In this document: positions 15,750 through 23,145 of the stretch, piece after piece
Numbering within the stretch: position 1 is the stretch's first letter
Layout: every line of letters starts with the position of its first letter
Source: a virus
Strand: one strand, 5' to 3'
Virus record (IMG/VR): IMGVR_UViG_3300009593_000004
Span: 1 to 39,374 of that record
DNA: 39,374 bases
Position numbers and translations under genes: made by a program
Notes under the pieces: model-generated
What the model was told of the DNA's origin: nothing
The model's input: the letters and a program-made list of their open reading frames with translations, nothing else
Database searches by the model: none

Positions 15750-16752
15750 TGATTTCGTCCAGTAATACTGTTTGTTCCCATGTCTTTCCCGCTTCAAGCA
15801 GACGACCTGCCCCATCTATTCTTACAGAAAAATCGCACTTCTCGTTGTTTCCTGCCTTGTTTTTCCACAAGCCGATAGAGATTTCGTCTTCTACTGCACG
15901 TTTGACATCTTCGTCTAGGTCAGGAGTGTCAGCGAGTCGCCAAGTTTCAATCAGGAAGTGAGCCTCACGGTCACCACCGAACTTGCCGCCTTCAATGCCT
16001 CCTGCGGAACCACGACTACCTGCGCCTCTGCTTGACTGGTGAAGGATCACTCCAACTAATCTCCAGTCAGATATGAGTTGTTTCAGCGATTCTATTTTCT
16101 TTTGGACTGACGACATGTCAGCATCGCCACCTTTGACAAGTTCCAAGTAATCAAATACGAGAACTTGAGGTGGTTTACCATCCCAATGGAATCGTGTGGC
16201 TATACGTAACGCTTTATCAATGTCATCAACTGACATTGATGCGTGCTGGAAACAGACATGAGGTGTTGACCTCATTGCTTCCCGCATGGTGCGTAACGCT
16301 TCCTCGTTACTGTTGTGTAATCCCCACAGAAATTCGTGACGATCTAATCCAAGTTGCATGGAAGCGAACTTCCCCCAAAACATGAGTTCTGTTTCATCTG
16401 GACTGATCCACATCGTTCTAACTCCTGTGTTTTTAGCGACACAGTTGGCTACGAACGCTGTCTTTCCTGTATGGGCACGACCTATAACGATCACCATTTG
16501 GCCCGCTCGTGCGCCACCTAAGGTTGCTGCATCTAGGGCTTCAAACCCGAACGACCATTCGTTGCCTCGTGTTAGGTCAGATTCAATCCTTTGGATTTGT
16601 GACTCAACAGGCGTGTATAGCCGCTCTATGTCTGCTTCGGTTATGTCATCCCACGCTTCTAGGACCTGTGGTGCTTTAGGGCGAGCAGCACTATCTGGTG
16701 CTGCCCGCCTAAGAGCGATACGTTGAAGCGCATCTTCGTGTGTGTGCGCCAT
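15742..16752 (-). CDS. DnaB-like / RecA-fold replicative helicase
   Basis: A 336-residue ATPase. Walker A is GRAHTGKT at 91-98, Walker B VLVFDYLEL at 197-205 with D201, and the sensor-like VILHQSSRG at 235-243 with H238 and Q239. A DnaB-family tail follows: FGGDREAHFLIETWR near 258-272 and LWKNKAGNNEK. The N-terminal 60 residues are not a full DnaB N-domain, so this is a core-only helicase as in many phages, probably a hexamer that unwinds DNA at the fork. It is coupled to the AEP primase downstream and starts two bases after the preceding gene. Confidence 0.85.
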   Translation of the reverse strand: MAHTHEDALQRIALRRAAPDSAARPKAPQVLEAWDDITEADIERLYTPVESQIQRIESDLTRGNEWSFGFEALDAATLGGARAGQMVIVIGRAHTGKTAFVANCVAKNTGVRTMWISPDETELMFWGKFASMQLGLDRHEFLWGLHNSNEEALRTMREAMRSTPHVCFQHASMSVDDIDKALRIATRFHWDGKPPQVLVFDYLELVKGGDADMSSVQKKIESLKQLISDWRLVGVILHQSSRGAGSRGSAGGIEGGKFGGDREAHFLIETWRLADTPDLDEDVKRAVEDEISIGLWKNKAGNNEKCDFSVRIDGAGRLLEAGKTWEQTVLLDEINE

Positions 16753-16754
16753 CG

Positions 16755-17522
16755 CTAGAACTGTGCTGGAGCCGAAGTTTCAGCCAAGTACTTGCGATCA
16801 CGTGCAGGAGGAGTTTCGTCAGAATTGAACTCCGTGTGCTTTTCCATAAGGAAGAAGAGACCACGCATTCCCGCTAGTGGAGATTCCACGCTTGGTTTAA
16901 CACGGAAGTCATCCAACTTGCCTTTGAAGGTGGTGCCAGCAAGACGATCATTGTGGTAATCCGTAGGATAACCAGTTAATCCCTTACGCTGTAAGGCTCG
17001 CATTGCTTGGTTGCAGTAAAAGATGGAATCTTTCCCGCCCCACCATTCAGCGTATTCAACGCCTGCTGCTTGAGCCATTGCCTTGTCACGGAGAAGCAAT
17101 TGGTACGCTTCACCATAGTTGCCATCTTTCAGCCAAGAAGACGGCCTTTTCTGACCTTCGGTGTATTGTTGTGCAGGTGCTGCTGCTGGGGCTGCTTCTG
17201 CTGGGGCTGCTGCTGCGGGAGCAGGGTCGCTTGCGGGAACGCTTTGAGCACTACGCTCAGTGGGTCCACTTTTGGAATGTGACGTAGCACCAACTTCCTC
17301 TACGCTTCCATCTTCGTTGAGGTTGTAGGCTATGCCTAGTTCTTCAAGAACTGTAGTTTTCGCCTGAGCGAAAGCCGCTTGAAGTTGCTGTTCCATTGCA
17401 ACAGGTTCTGTTCCCAGAGGGAAATCTACCTGTATAAAAATGCCTGCATCCTCCGAAGAGTAATTAGGCTTCCCGACCTTGCGGGAATATGTCACCGTTG
17501 CGGTGAGATGGGTGGTATCCAT
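16755..17522 (-). CDS. Possible single-strand DNA-binding or recombination accessory protein
   Basis: A 255-residue protein. A beta-rich N-terminal domain (1-75, starting MDTTHLTATVTYSRKVGKPN) is joined by a Ser/Ala/Pro linker (about 88-120) to a C-terminal domain rich in aromatic residues (WLKDGNYGEAYQLL, EYAEWWGGKDSIFY). I start at the second ATG (17522), which stands five bases after GGAG; the ATG three bases before it is too close. The place between a Cas4-like nuclease and a helicase fits an SSB or recombination mediator. I recognise no OB-fold signature, so this is a guess. Confidence 0.45.
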   Translation of the reverse strand: MDTTHLTATVTYSRKVGKPNYSSEDAGIFIQVDFPLGTEPVAMEQQLQAAFAQAKTTVLEELGIAYNLNEDGSVEEVGATSHSKSGPTERSAQSVPASDPAPAAAAPAEAAPAAAPAQQYTEGQKRPSSWLKDGNYGEAYQLLLRDKAMAQAAGVEYAEWWGGKDSIFYCNQAMRALQRKGLTGYPTDYHNDRLAGTTFKGKLDDFRVKPSVESPLAGMRGLFFLMEKHTEFNSDETPPARDRKYLAETSAPAQF

Positions 17523-18343
17523 CATTTCTCCTGTATCTGTAACGGCCAACTGAGTTGTTGACCTTTGCATAACGTCCATGCGTCGCACCATTTCTCCGAA
17601 CACCACCAACCGTCATCCCGCATGGGGAACGGTCTTGGTGCCGATTCTATGCTTTGACACATTGCACGTACTTTATGGTGTAACCATTTCCAGTCCGATT
17701 CGTCCCTCGTAATCGTCATAGTAGACGCTTTAGGGTCGCTCGTTCCGTGTATTACACCAAACGTGAGTGATGGCATTTCCATCGCCCACGTATACACAGT
17801 CGCTTGAATTGACGCTCGTTGATAGCGCCATTTCTCACGTGTGTAATCCCCTTTCGGGAACTTCCAGTCAATCAGCGTATCATCACAAACCACATCTACG
17901 GTTCCTGTCAGATACACGGATCGCATTGAGTCCTCAAACAAGAGGCGCTCAAAAGTTTCTTCCACTGCAAGTGGATTTATTGTAGGTAAAAGTTCGTTGT
18001 ACCAAACTTCAATTTTACTAGCACCGATAGCAGCCGCTTTATCGTGTGAAGGATAAGACGTGTACATGTCTACATGAGTACCATGCCATTCTTCTTCAAA
18101 TGTGAGAAGGGTGTCCTGTAAGGATAAAGGTTCTCCAGTAGCGATCTGATGAAGCAGACAAGCCTCAGCAGCAGCGTGGCATGCAGTGCCTAATGCTGCA
18201 CCGTCGCGCTCGCGCTTGTAGAGGGTCGGGTGAGCATCTACTACCTGATTTAATCTCCAGCGTTCAGCGCACATGTCGTATTCGCTTATGCTTGATTGAC
18301 GTATGCGATGTAGCCATCGTCCGTCTGTTGTCTGCTCTATCAT
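17522..18343 (-). CDS. Cas4/RecB-like PD-(D/E)XK exonuclease with Fe-S cysteines
   Basis: A 273-residue nuclease of the PDDEXK_1 (Cas4/AddB) type. Visible in order: C25 (YDMCAERWR), H56 (GTACHAAAEA), E128/E129 (VEETFE), D150 (TGTVDVV), D159-x-K161 (LIDWKFPKGD), the QxxxY motif Q180/Y184 (IQATVYTW), and C248, C253 and C259 near the end. One early and three late cysteines are the classic 4Fe-4S arrangement of this family. It probably resects DNA ends for recombination-dependent replication. SD AGGAAG lies before ATG 18343. It is the first gene of the replication cassette, directly behind the ACTAGT-box leader. Confidence 0.88.
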   Translation of the reverse strand: MIEQTTDGRWLHRIRQSSISEYDMCAERWRLNQVVDAHPTLYKRERDGAALGTACHAAAEACLLHQIATGEPLSLQDTLLTFEEEWHGTHVDMYTSYPSHDKAAAIGASKIEVWYNELLPTINPLAVEETFERLLFEDSMRSVYLTGTVDVVCDDTLIDWKFPKGDYTREKWRYQRASIQATVYTWAMEMPSLTFGVIHGTSDPKASTMTITRDESDWKWLHHKVRAMCQSIESAPRPFPMRDDGWWCSEKWCDAWTLCKGQQLSWPLQIQEK

Positions 18344-18487
18344 TTTCTTCCTAGTCTGTACTAGTTCGCCAATCCTTTTCTGGATTGGCTCGTACTAGTA
18401 CTAGTAACCTTAATATTTCTTTTCCGATTAAATGCGCGATTTGAGTTACAGTTTCGTGATGATTCTGTAGCAAATATTACATTTGTG
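18344..18487. promoter_or_regulatory. Leader of replication cassette with hairpin and ACTAGT boxes
   Basis: A non-coding stretch between the HTH gene and the Cas4-like gene. ACTAGT occurs at 18360-18365, 18394-18399 and 18400-18405. Between the first two lies a perfect hairpin GCCAATCC (18368-18375), loop TTTTCT, GGATTGGC (18382-18389). The last two boxes form TACTAGTACTAGTAA. No T-run follows the hairpin on either strand, so an operator or promoter-control element is likelier than a terminator. The same box-hairpin-box design recurs at 26711-26776. The rest (18408-18487) is AT-rich without clear -35/-10 elements. Confidence 0.6.
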
Positions 18488-18862
18488 TTACGAATGTTGC
18501 GGTAACCTTGCGGTTGCGTTACGTAAACGTTGTTCTCTTCGCCTCTTCAATCGTGTGTCTTCGTTCTCGTACTTGCTGATCATCATCTGGACTGCTTGAC
18601 GAGATATCCCTAAAAGGGTTCCCAATTTTTGGAATGTCCAAAGTTCAATTCTGTGGTCTCGTAACTCCTGTGCGGCTTCCGCTCGTCCTTGTACACATAA
18701 CGCATGTATACCCATTTCGTTTTGGTGGTAACACCAATCCATAATCTGCTGGTAGCGCTCTGCTCGCTCGGCTGAACCAAACCCACAGTCAGCCCACGCT
18801 AGTAAAGCATCTTCTACTTTTGCCAGCGGGTACTTTTCGTCGCTTTCTATTTCAAGTTTCAC
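18488..18862 (-). CDS. Helix-turn-helix DNA-binding protein
   Basis: A 124-residue protein with a GTG start at 18862 preceded by GGAG at good spacing, inside the tail of the zinc-finger gene. Residues about 76-98 (TFQKLGTLLGISRQAVQMMI) form a clear helix-turn-helix; a highly basic tail (RLKRRREQRLRNATARLP) follows. The N-terminal half is helical and acidic. It is likely a transcriptional regulator, and the ACTAGT-box leader directly downstream is an obvious candidate target. No ligand or dimer domain is recognised. Confidence 0.7.
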   Translation of the reverse strand: MKLEIESDEKYPLAKVEDALLAWADCGFGSAERAERYQQIMDWCYHQNEMGIHALCVQGRAEAAQELRDHRIELWTFQKLGTLLGISRQAVQMMISKYENEDTRLKRRREQRLRNATARLPQHS

Positions 18863-19007
18863 TTTTCTCCAGTTCTTTTATCTCAGGTCGCACTTTGCGA
18901 CAGTTCCATTTTGCCTCATGTGACGTTGGTGGGCACCCACAAAATTCACACTCGCTTCCTGCAGGCACTTTCACCCACATGTGCCCTGTGTTCGTAATGT
19001 TCTTCAT
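18852..19007 (-). CDS. Small zinc-finger-like protein
   Basis: A 51-residue frame from ATG 19007 to TGA 18854-18852. C20, C23, C25, H30 and C36 (CEFCGCPPTSHEAKWNC) form a likely zinc knuckle; a basic and acidic helix follows. The start overlaps the preceding stop (ATGA) with a purine-rich AGAGGAAGA before it, and the end overlaps the GTG start of the HTH gene, so translation is coupled on both sides. This tight packing and the Cys/His pattern support a real gene. Function unknown; nucleic-acid or protein binding is plausible. Confidence 0.65.
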   Translation of the reverse strand: MKNITNTGHMWVKVPAGSECEFCGCPPTSHEAKWNCRKVRPEIKELEKSET

Positions 19008-19408
19008 TCTTCCTCTTCGGGTTCCAAGAAAAAGATTTGGTCTGTCCAGTCAAGCATGTCTATCCACACGTTAAGCAGACAATCCTGCTGACGTTTGTTG
19101 AATCCTTGCCTCGCCATCTCTGCTTTAAAATCGCCATAATTGATGGTTCTGGCATCGCCAGATATATACTCAGCCCATGCCACTCTCAACATTTCAATCC
19201 TGTAGGTGTAATCACGCTCAAGAGTTTCTTCAATCCTTGGTGGACCGTCCATTTTTAGGGTGGGTGAATCTTGGACGCAATCAAGCGTCATATAGGTATC
19301 CTGCAAACGGAACATATCTTCCCTGCTCCGTCCACGAACGACGACCTTTTCTGGGTCGTCGTAATGCCTTATAGCGGCATAAAAGCCGTCTCTGTTAATA
19401 ATCCACAT
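19004..19408 (-). CDS. Conserved actinophage-like small protein of unknown function
   Basis: A 134-residue protein. I start at ATG 19408 (MWIINRDGFYAAIRHY) because a perfect AGGAGG at 19413-19418 stands five bases before it; the longer frame to 19471 would translate a GC hairpin. The N-terminal pattern, a short strand, GFYAA, then VVRGRSREDMFRLQ, resembles a small protein common in actinobacteriophages with no known role. The tail is very acidic (LEPEEEE). It may be controlled by the alternative hairpins just upstream. It overlaps the zinc-knuckle gene as ATGA. Confidence 0.7.
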   Translation of the reverse strand: MWIINRDGFYAAIRHYDDPEKVVVRGRSREDMFRLQDTYMTLDCVQDSPTLKMDGPPRIEETLERDYTYRIEMLRVAWAEYISGDARTINYGDFKAEMARQGFNKRQQDCLLNVWIDMLDWTDQIFFLEPEEEE

Positions 19409-19412
19409 TCTT

Positions 19413-19456
19413 CCTCCTGTGGGGGTGTCGCCCCCGCCCGATACTTTCGGGCGGGG
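19413..19456 (-). promoter_or_regulatory. Leader with two overlapping GC hairpins and strong ribosome binding site
   Basis: Read on the plus strand, CCCCGCCCGA (19432-19441) pairs with TCGGGCGGGG (19447-19456) around a 5-base loop, a 10-bp stem. A second stem, GGGGG (19421-19425) with CCCCC (19431-19435), shares bases with the first, so both cannot form fully at once. The AGGAGG at 19413-19418 lies two bases beyond the second stem on the transcript. No T-run follows, so translational control or mRNA protection is likelier than termination. Confidence 0.5.
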
Positions 19457-19574
19457 AGTTTCTGTTGCCACGCTCTCTATCGCAGAAACCTAGTTCCAGT
19501 TTCCGCCTACTAATGCGCCGAATCTTATTCATCAAATGCAGAATATGTTAATGACGCTAACTCCTGCACGAATG

Positions 19575-20690
19575 TTAAACTCCCTGTAAAGCAACCTGCT
19601 TTTCTAGGAGCCTCATAGCGTGTTGTTTACGCTTCGTTCCTGCACTGGTGTCGCTAATAGCGGACAAGGCACGAGACCTAGCATTCGCACCTTTACGGTC
19701 AGCGTGGTCTTCCCACTCAACTAACGTGTTCCAGATAGACCAAGCGTTCTCGCCATAGCCTCCTGCATTACGTTCGTTGCGGAATCGTGCACGCATCTCT
19801 TGTTTACGAACAGAGTGGTTCTCCTTTTGGAGATCAGTCAAACGATCGTATTCTTGTCTGCTTCCAACAAAGATTGAATCCACCATAAGGCTAAGCATTT
19901 GTTCCGCAGACACGTCTTTCCCGCCCACTTTAAAGCCATCAAGAGCAAGCAACATGTGTATACGGTTACGCATATCGTCAATTGCTTTTTCGTCCCTGAC
20001 GAATCCAAGAGCAGTAGATGCAGTCTCAACGAGTTCCTCCATCGTGGTTTCTCCTAGAAACTTGCGGTGGTTGACCTTCCACGTGTTTCCTGCACGAGTG
20101 GCGTTAGCCAGTCCAGCAGAAACAGTGTTATTACAAACCCAACGAGTCGCAGATCGTGCGATCGTGAGCGGGCTGGAACCATCATGTGACGTGAACACAC
20201 CCATGCCTAAGCCGAGCGTGTCCTTAACACCACTTCCATCAATTTCTATATCCCCAAGAGGGATGTAGGCGAAGAATCGCTCGCCAACTCCAAGAGCACC
20301 AGCCACGTCTACGCATTCAGCGCCATCCGCTAGACCAGCAACCGCTAGTGCAAGGCTCGCTGCTGTCTCATTCTGCAAAATCGTGTATTTGTCAGAACGC
20401 ACTTCAAATGGTACGAAGTTGTATGGGTATTCCGTGTTGTAACGGCCTATACAAACACGGTCTTCAAGAGCCATCTTCGTAGAGTAAAACTCACCATTTG
20501 ATTGTTTCATTTGGACTTCTGCGTGAACTGGCACCGCTGTTACTGTGTAATCGGTCCCAGACTCCCGCAGGATGTCCTCAACTGTGGATAAACCATCCAC
20601 TTTCGTCCCTAGCGTATGCCAAGGTGTTCCGCCTTCGGAACTGTATGCGATAGCATCTTTGCCTGCTATCTCGGCTATTTCGTGTGACAT
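19575..20690 (-). CDS. DUF932 / TIGR03299 phage-plasmid protein
   Basis: A 371-residue protein that matches the DUF932 (phage/plasmid-like TIGR03299) family along its length. It shows the N-terminal GTPWHTLGTKVDG region, DKYTILQNETAASLA in the middle, FTSHDGSSPLTIARSATRWVC, NTVSAGLA, and a long helical C terminus ending near GTKRKQHAMRLL. The family is common in actinophages, plasmids and integrative elements; its molecular role is unsettled. SD AGGAAGGA precedes ATG 20690, and the start lies within the end of the preceding gene (16-base overlap). The gap downstream (19457-19574) holds no gene. Confidence 0.88.
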   Translation of the reverse strand: MSHEIAEIAGKDAIAYSSEGGTPWHTLGTKVDGLSTVEDILRESGTDYTVTAVPVHAEVQMKQSNGEFYSTKMALEDRVCIGRYNTEYPYNFVPFEVRSDKYTILQNETAASLALAVAGLADGAECVDVAGALGVGERFFAYIPLGDIEIDGSGVKDTLGLGMGVFTSHDGSSPLTIARSATRWVCNNTVSAGLANATRAGNTWKVNHRKFLGETTMEELVETASTALGFVRDEKAIDDMRNRIHMLLALDGFKVGGKDVSAEQMLSLMVDSIFVGSRQEYDRLTDLQKENHSVRKQEMRARFRNERNAGGYGENAWSIWNTLVEWEDHADRKGANARSRALSAISDTSAGTKRKQHAMRLLEKQVALQGV

Positions 20691-21226
20691 TTCTGTCCTT
20701 CCTGTGTGTGTGTTATTTGCTCGTATCTCCCATCCACAAGGCCTTCAGGCCATTTGCGAATAGGAAATATTATTTCTACTTGCAAACCAAGCATTTTGGC
20801 TTGCTCGTGAGACTGTGTTAAATTTTGTTTTTTCTTGGCCCTCATCCTGCTCAGGCGTTGATCCCGCCTCAGCATTTTACGTAACCGTGACGTGTCATAA
20901 GGTTTTCCACGCTCGTAAACCAATTGCGTACTGAATCCGACCCGCTGTGAACGTTGACCATAGCGCTCTATGGTGTCGCCCCTAAAGGACAGTTCTTCGC
21001 TTTCAAGAGTGCCATCAGAATCAAAGATTCTCTCAAGTGTTAAACCTGAATGTCTGGTTTCCTTCCTGCGAAAACGCCGCTGCATGTAAGCCTCCACACC
21101 GTAGAATTCTTCAATTTCCCAATCAGACAATTCTGCGAGAGATGCGCCCTCGTACCTTTCCCAAAGCATTTCAAATTGGTCTGATTCTTCTAAATCAAAG
21201 AATCCGAAAGATTCTTTCTGCGCCAT
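20675..21226 (-). CDS. Unknown charged protein
   Basis: A 183-residue protein with an acidic N-terminal half (EESDQFEMLWERYEG, LSDWEIEEFYGV) and a very basic region near residues 115-140 (RLRKMLRRDQRLSRMRAKKK). I use the second of two adjacent ATGs (21226), six bases after GAGG. No family recognised. The basic stretch suggests nucleic-acid binding, but no fold motif is visible. It is coupled to DUF932 downstream and to a small acidic gene upstream, whose stop lies within a few bases. Confidence 0.6.
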   Translation of the reverse strand: MAQKESFGFFDLEESDQFEMLWERYEGASLAELSDWEIEEFYGVEAYMQRRFRRKETRHSGLTLERIFDSDGTLESEELSFRGDTIERYGQRSQRVGFSTQLVYERGKPYDTSRLRKMLRRDQRLSRMRAKKKQNLTQSHEQAKMLGLQVEIIFPIRKWPEGLVDGRYEQITHTQEGQKCHTK

Positions 21227-21229
21227 CAT

Positions 21230-21436
21230 TTACCTCACTATTGGGCGCTCTGCATCATGTGCACGCTCCCACGTTCCACTGAAATCCACTCTGGTGGTAT
21301 CCCAGTTGTGTACGAGGTCTTCTGCTTCTTCCTGCGAGCGAGCCCAAACCTGTACACTCGTGTATATGGTCTGCTCAAAGAAAACTTCATACTCGCCTTC
21401 TTCCTCGTATTCTTCTTCTATTTCTTCCTGCGCCAT
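21230..21436 (-). CDS. Small acidic protein of unknown function
   Basis: A 68-residue protein starting MAQEEIEEEYEEEGEYEV, followed by a strand-helix pattern (TSVQVWARSQEEAEDLVHNW) seen in many small phage proteins. ATG 21436 overlaps the preceding stop (TAATG) with GGAAGGTGG just upstream, so I prefer it to the longer frame from 21460. The extreme Glu content (about 15 in the first 25 residues with Asp) may indicate a DNA-mimic or inhibitor, but this is speculation. Confidence 0.6.
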   Translation of the reverse strand: MAQEEIEEEYEEEGEYEVFFEQTIYTSVQVWARSQEEAEDLVHNWDTTRVDFSGTWERAHDAERPIVR

Positions 21437-21702
21437 TACGCCACCTTCCTGTGGGGCCATCTACCTGAAATTTTGTCAGAATAAAAAGCCATTGCTTCTG
21501 ATAAATCAGAGAAGTATGCACCTCCGCCGCACCAGTATTCAATTCCGTCATCAGACGCACAGGTCCAAACAACGTATTCATCATGCGGGTTAACGTAAGG
21601 TGCGTGAGCGACCACAGTGCCGCTAAAGGCACGGTAGCCACTCCCTTCCTCGTTTGTTTGCACAGACCATGCAATTGGTTGTGCACCATTGGTTAATATC
21701 AT
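21436..21702 (-). CDS. Small protein of unknown function
   Basis: An 88-residue protein with good start context (AAGGAG five bases before ATG 21702). It is beta-rich with aromatic residues, HDEYVVWTCASDDGIEYWCG in the middle, and a C-terminal helix (DLSEAMAFYSDK). The two cysteines could pair or bind metal. No family recognised. It is the upstream partner of the acidic 68-residue protein by a TAATG overlap. Confidence 0.6.
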   Translation of the reverse strand: MILTNGAQPIAWSVQTNEEGSGYRAFSGTVVAHAPYVNPHDEYVVWTCASDDGIEYWCGGGAYFSDLSEAMAFYSDKISGRWPHRKVA

Positions 21703-21711
21703 TGGTTCTCC

Positions 21712-22059
21712 TTACCAAGTTTTCGGATATTTGCTGTGAACTTCCTGTGTGTACAGGTCTCCGTCACCATTCCCAAGCACGTCTTCCCACCAGCGTGGGC
21801 AACTGTCACCTAAAGCGAATCGCTTAATAGCGAAAGTAGGGATATCGTCGTTGTGGACATAGAAAAACAGGTCTGCTCTTCCGCCAGTATCAGGTACAGG
21901 CTCACCATTGTCCATGCTTGGCAACGTGTAAACAGTTTCCGAGAACTTGATTCGTGTGTCCAAGTTCTCCTGCATGAACTCTGTGAAGTCTTCCACTTCG
22001 TCGTCTTCAAGGACAATGGCTGCCCAGACTGCTAGTTGTTTGTAATTTTCATCTTCCAT
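21712..22059 (-). CDS. Small acidic protein of unknown function
   Basis: A 115-residue protein from ATG 22059 (MEDENYKQLAVWAAIV), seven bases after a perfect AGGAGG. The longer frame from 22158 would translate the leader repeats and hairpin and is rejected. The protein is acidic (VLEDDEVEDFTEFM) with an N-terminal helix and a later beta-rich part (RADLFFYVHNDD). No motif recognised. Its leader holds five 7-bp repeats and a strong hairpin, so expression is probably controlled after transcription. Confidence 0.6.
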   Translation of the reverse strand: MEDENYKQLAVWAAIVLEDDEVEDFTEFMQENLDTRIKFSETVYTLPSMDNGEPVPDTGGRADLFFYVHNDDIPTFAIKRFALGDSCPRWWEDVLGNGDGDLYTQEVHSKYPKTW

Positions 22060-22070
22060 TGCTGCACCTC

Positions 22071-22105
22071 CTGTGTGCTGTGTGTTGTGTGTTGTGTGTT
22101 GTGTG
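22071..22105 (-). repeat. Five tandem 7-bp repeats abutting a ribosome binding site
   Basis: On the minus strand this reads CACACAA three times and CACACAG twice with no gaps; the final G opens the GGAGG Shine-Dalgarno. The repeat is in the untranslated leader of the gene starting at 22059. Unpaired CA-rich leaders often keep a ribosome site open; repeat-number variation could tune expression. Confidence 0.8.
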
Positions 22106-22144
22106 GAGCGGGAAGGACGCCATTGGAACACGTCCTCCCCGCTC
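22106..22144 (-). promoter_or_regulatory. Strong hairpin in leader, upstream of CA repeats
   Basis: GAGCGGG (22106-22112) pairs with CCCGCTC (22138-22144), and AGGACG (22114-22119) with CGTCCT (22131-22136), with one mismatch between and an 11-base loop: 13 pairs in all. It sits between the gene ending at 22185 and the next start at 22059. On the transcript it is followed by CA repeats, not a T-run, so a processing, protection or attenuation site is likelier than an intrinsic terminator. Confidence 0.55.
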
Positions 22145-22184
22145 TGGTGTGGGCACAAGCGAGGGGAGTAGCCTGTGCCAAGGG

Positions 22185-22610
22185 TTACGCAGGTTCCTCG
22201 TTAAGGACCACGTTCAACCGTTTGATGATTAAGCCAGTGATATCGTCCACGTTCTTGTTGTAACTGAAAAAGTCCTTTACCGCTTCCTCTGCGGCTTCAC
22301 CCAAGTCATCCTTTTTGACAAGGTCAAAGTCGTATGCAGGATCACTGCCCTCGTAGTGGTATTGGATCATGTCCTCAACGTTGTCCCTGCTAAGGATGTC
22401 GTCATCGTCAAAGTCGGTTACCCAACTCGGTACATGGTCCCAGATGGTATCTGCGACGGTTTCCTCAGCGATTTCACGAACATGGTGCTCTTCTGTGATG
22501 CTTCCCGCTTCATTTGCGGCTGGTAGGTGCTCGTTAAGCAAGGCGATCAGCCCTGTGAGCATGTTTGTTGCGAATGTCTGAACACTCGCTTGGTTTATTT
22601 CGGTTCCCAT
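22185..22610 (-). CDS. Acidic protein of unknown function
   Basis: A 141-residue protein from ATG 22610 (MGTEINQASVQTFATNMLTG), five bases after AAGGAG. It is mostly helical and very acidic in the middle (WVTDFDDDDILSRDNVEDM, then EGSDPAYDFD), ending with helices rich in Asp, Asn and Val. No family recognised. A TTGACA-type promoter candidate lies 60-80 bases upstream, so it may lead a transcript of its own. Confidence 0.6.
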   Translation of the reverse strand: MGTEINQASVQTFATNMLTGLIALLNEHLPAANEAGSITEEHHVREIAEETVADTIWDHVPSWVTDFDDDDILSRDNVEDMIQYHYEGSDPAYDFDLVKKDDLGEAAEEAVKDFFSYNKNVDDITGLIIKRLNVVLNEEPA

Positions 22611-22662
22611 GTTTGCTCCTTGTGTGTTAGCAGGGTTGGTGCCCTGTTTCGTTGTCATACAG

Positions 22663-22690
22663 CATTGCATACAACATCATTGTTTGTCAA
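22663..22690 (-). promoter_or_regulatory. Candidate sigma70-type promoter
   Basis: On the minus strand TTGACA (22690-22685) is followed after 16 bases by GCAATGCT, giving a weak -10 (AATGCT) at 18-base spacing. It lies in the 102-bp gap before the gene starting at 22610. A very similar arrangement occurs at 24697-24669, which raises confidence in both. The -10 match to TATAAT is poor on its own. Confidence 0.35.
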
Positions 22691-22712
22691 ATCGTCTTAC
22701 CACCATAGGTGT

Positions 22713-23000
22713 TTATTCGTCATCGCCCTCCATATCGCTAAACATGTTTTCCCAACAAGGCGTACACATCGGTGTGCCCCCTTGGATACATATCAGGTGT
22801 TCCCTATACGAAGCATCGTAATGACGTGGCGGGAATACATCCTGCACGAGATAACGACCACAAGACCATAACCTTTGCTTTTCGCTATCCACCACGACTG
22901 TGTAATCCCGCTCGCAAGTAACGCACGTACAGTCAATCCTGACCATGCCGTTATCCCACGGATTGCCGATCACTTCCTGCTCAAATACTGCCCTACTCAT
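22713..23000 (-). CDS. Cys-rich zinc-binding-like protein
   Basis: A 95-residue protein from ATG 23000 (MSRAVFEQEVIGNPWDNG), which overlaps the stop of the small membrane gene. Cysteines at 24, 26, 29, 47, 71, 79 and 82 (CTCVTC, later CIQGG and CTPC) look like a zinc ribbon plus a second metal or disulfide site. The tail is acidic (FSDMEGDDE). No family recognised. Purine-rich GGAAGAAAGAAGAAG precedes the start. Such small zinc proteins often bind host RNA polymerase or nucleic acid; no direct evidence here. Confidence 0.6.
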   Translation of the reverse strand: MSRAVFEQEVIGNPWDNGMVRIDCTCVTCERDYTVVVDSEKQRLWSCGRYLVQDVFPPRHYDASYREHLICIQGGTPMCTPCWENMFSDMEGDDE

Positions 23001-23145
23001 ATTCTTCTTCTTTCTTCCAATCAAATGGAGGTTCTTTTTCATCTTCTACGTCCTGCAACGTCTCAAATGCCCACACGACTCCTGCGACCACTAAGCCCGC
23101 AGAAGACATGAGGAACAAGGTGTAACAAAAGCCCATGAAAGTCAT
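22993..23145 (-). CDS. Small membrane protein of unknown function
   Basis: A 50-residue frame from ATG 23145, overlapping the preceding stop (ATGA), to TAG 22995-22993. Residues about 3-27 (MGFCYTLFLMSSAGLVVAGV) are one hydrophobic span. They are followed by an acidic and basic tail (LQDVEDEKEP, then WKKEEEYE). The next gene's ATG lies inside its end. Overlaps on both sides and clean membrane topology support a real gene. It sits in the early block far from the lysis genes, so superinfection exclusion or another host-membrane role is conceivable. Confidence 0.6.
   Translation of the reverse strand: MTFMGFCYTLFLMSSAGLVVAGVVWAFETLQDVEDEKEPPFDWKKEEEYE

Noticed and set aside
18368-18389. Hairpin as intrinsic terminator
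   Set aside because: No T-run follows on either strand; its flanking ACTAGT boxes point to a regulatory site.
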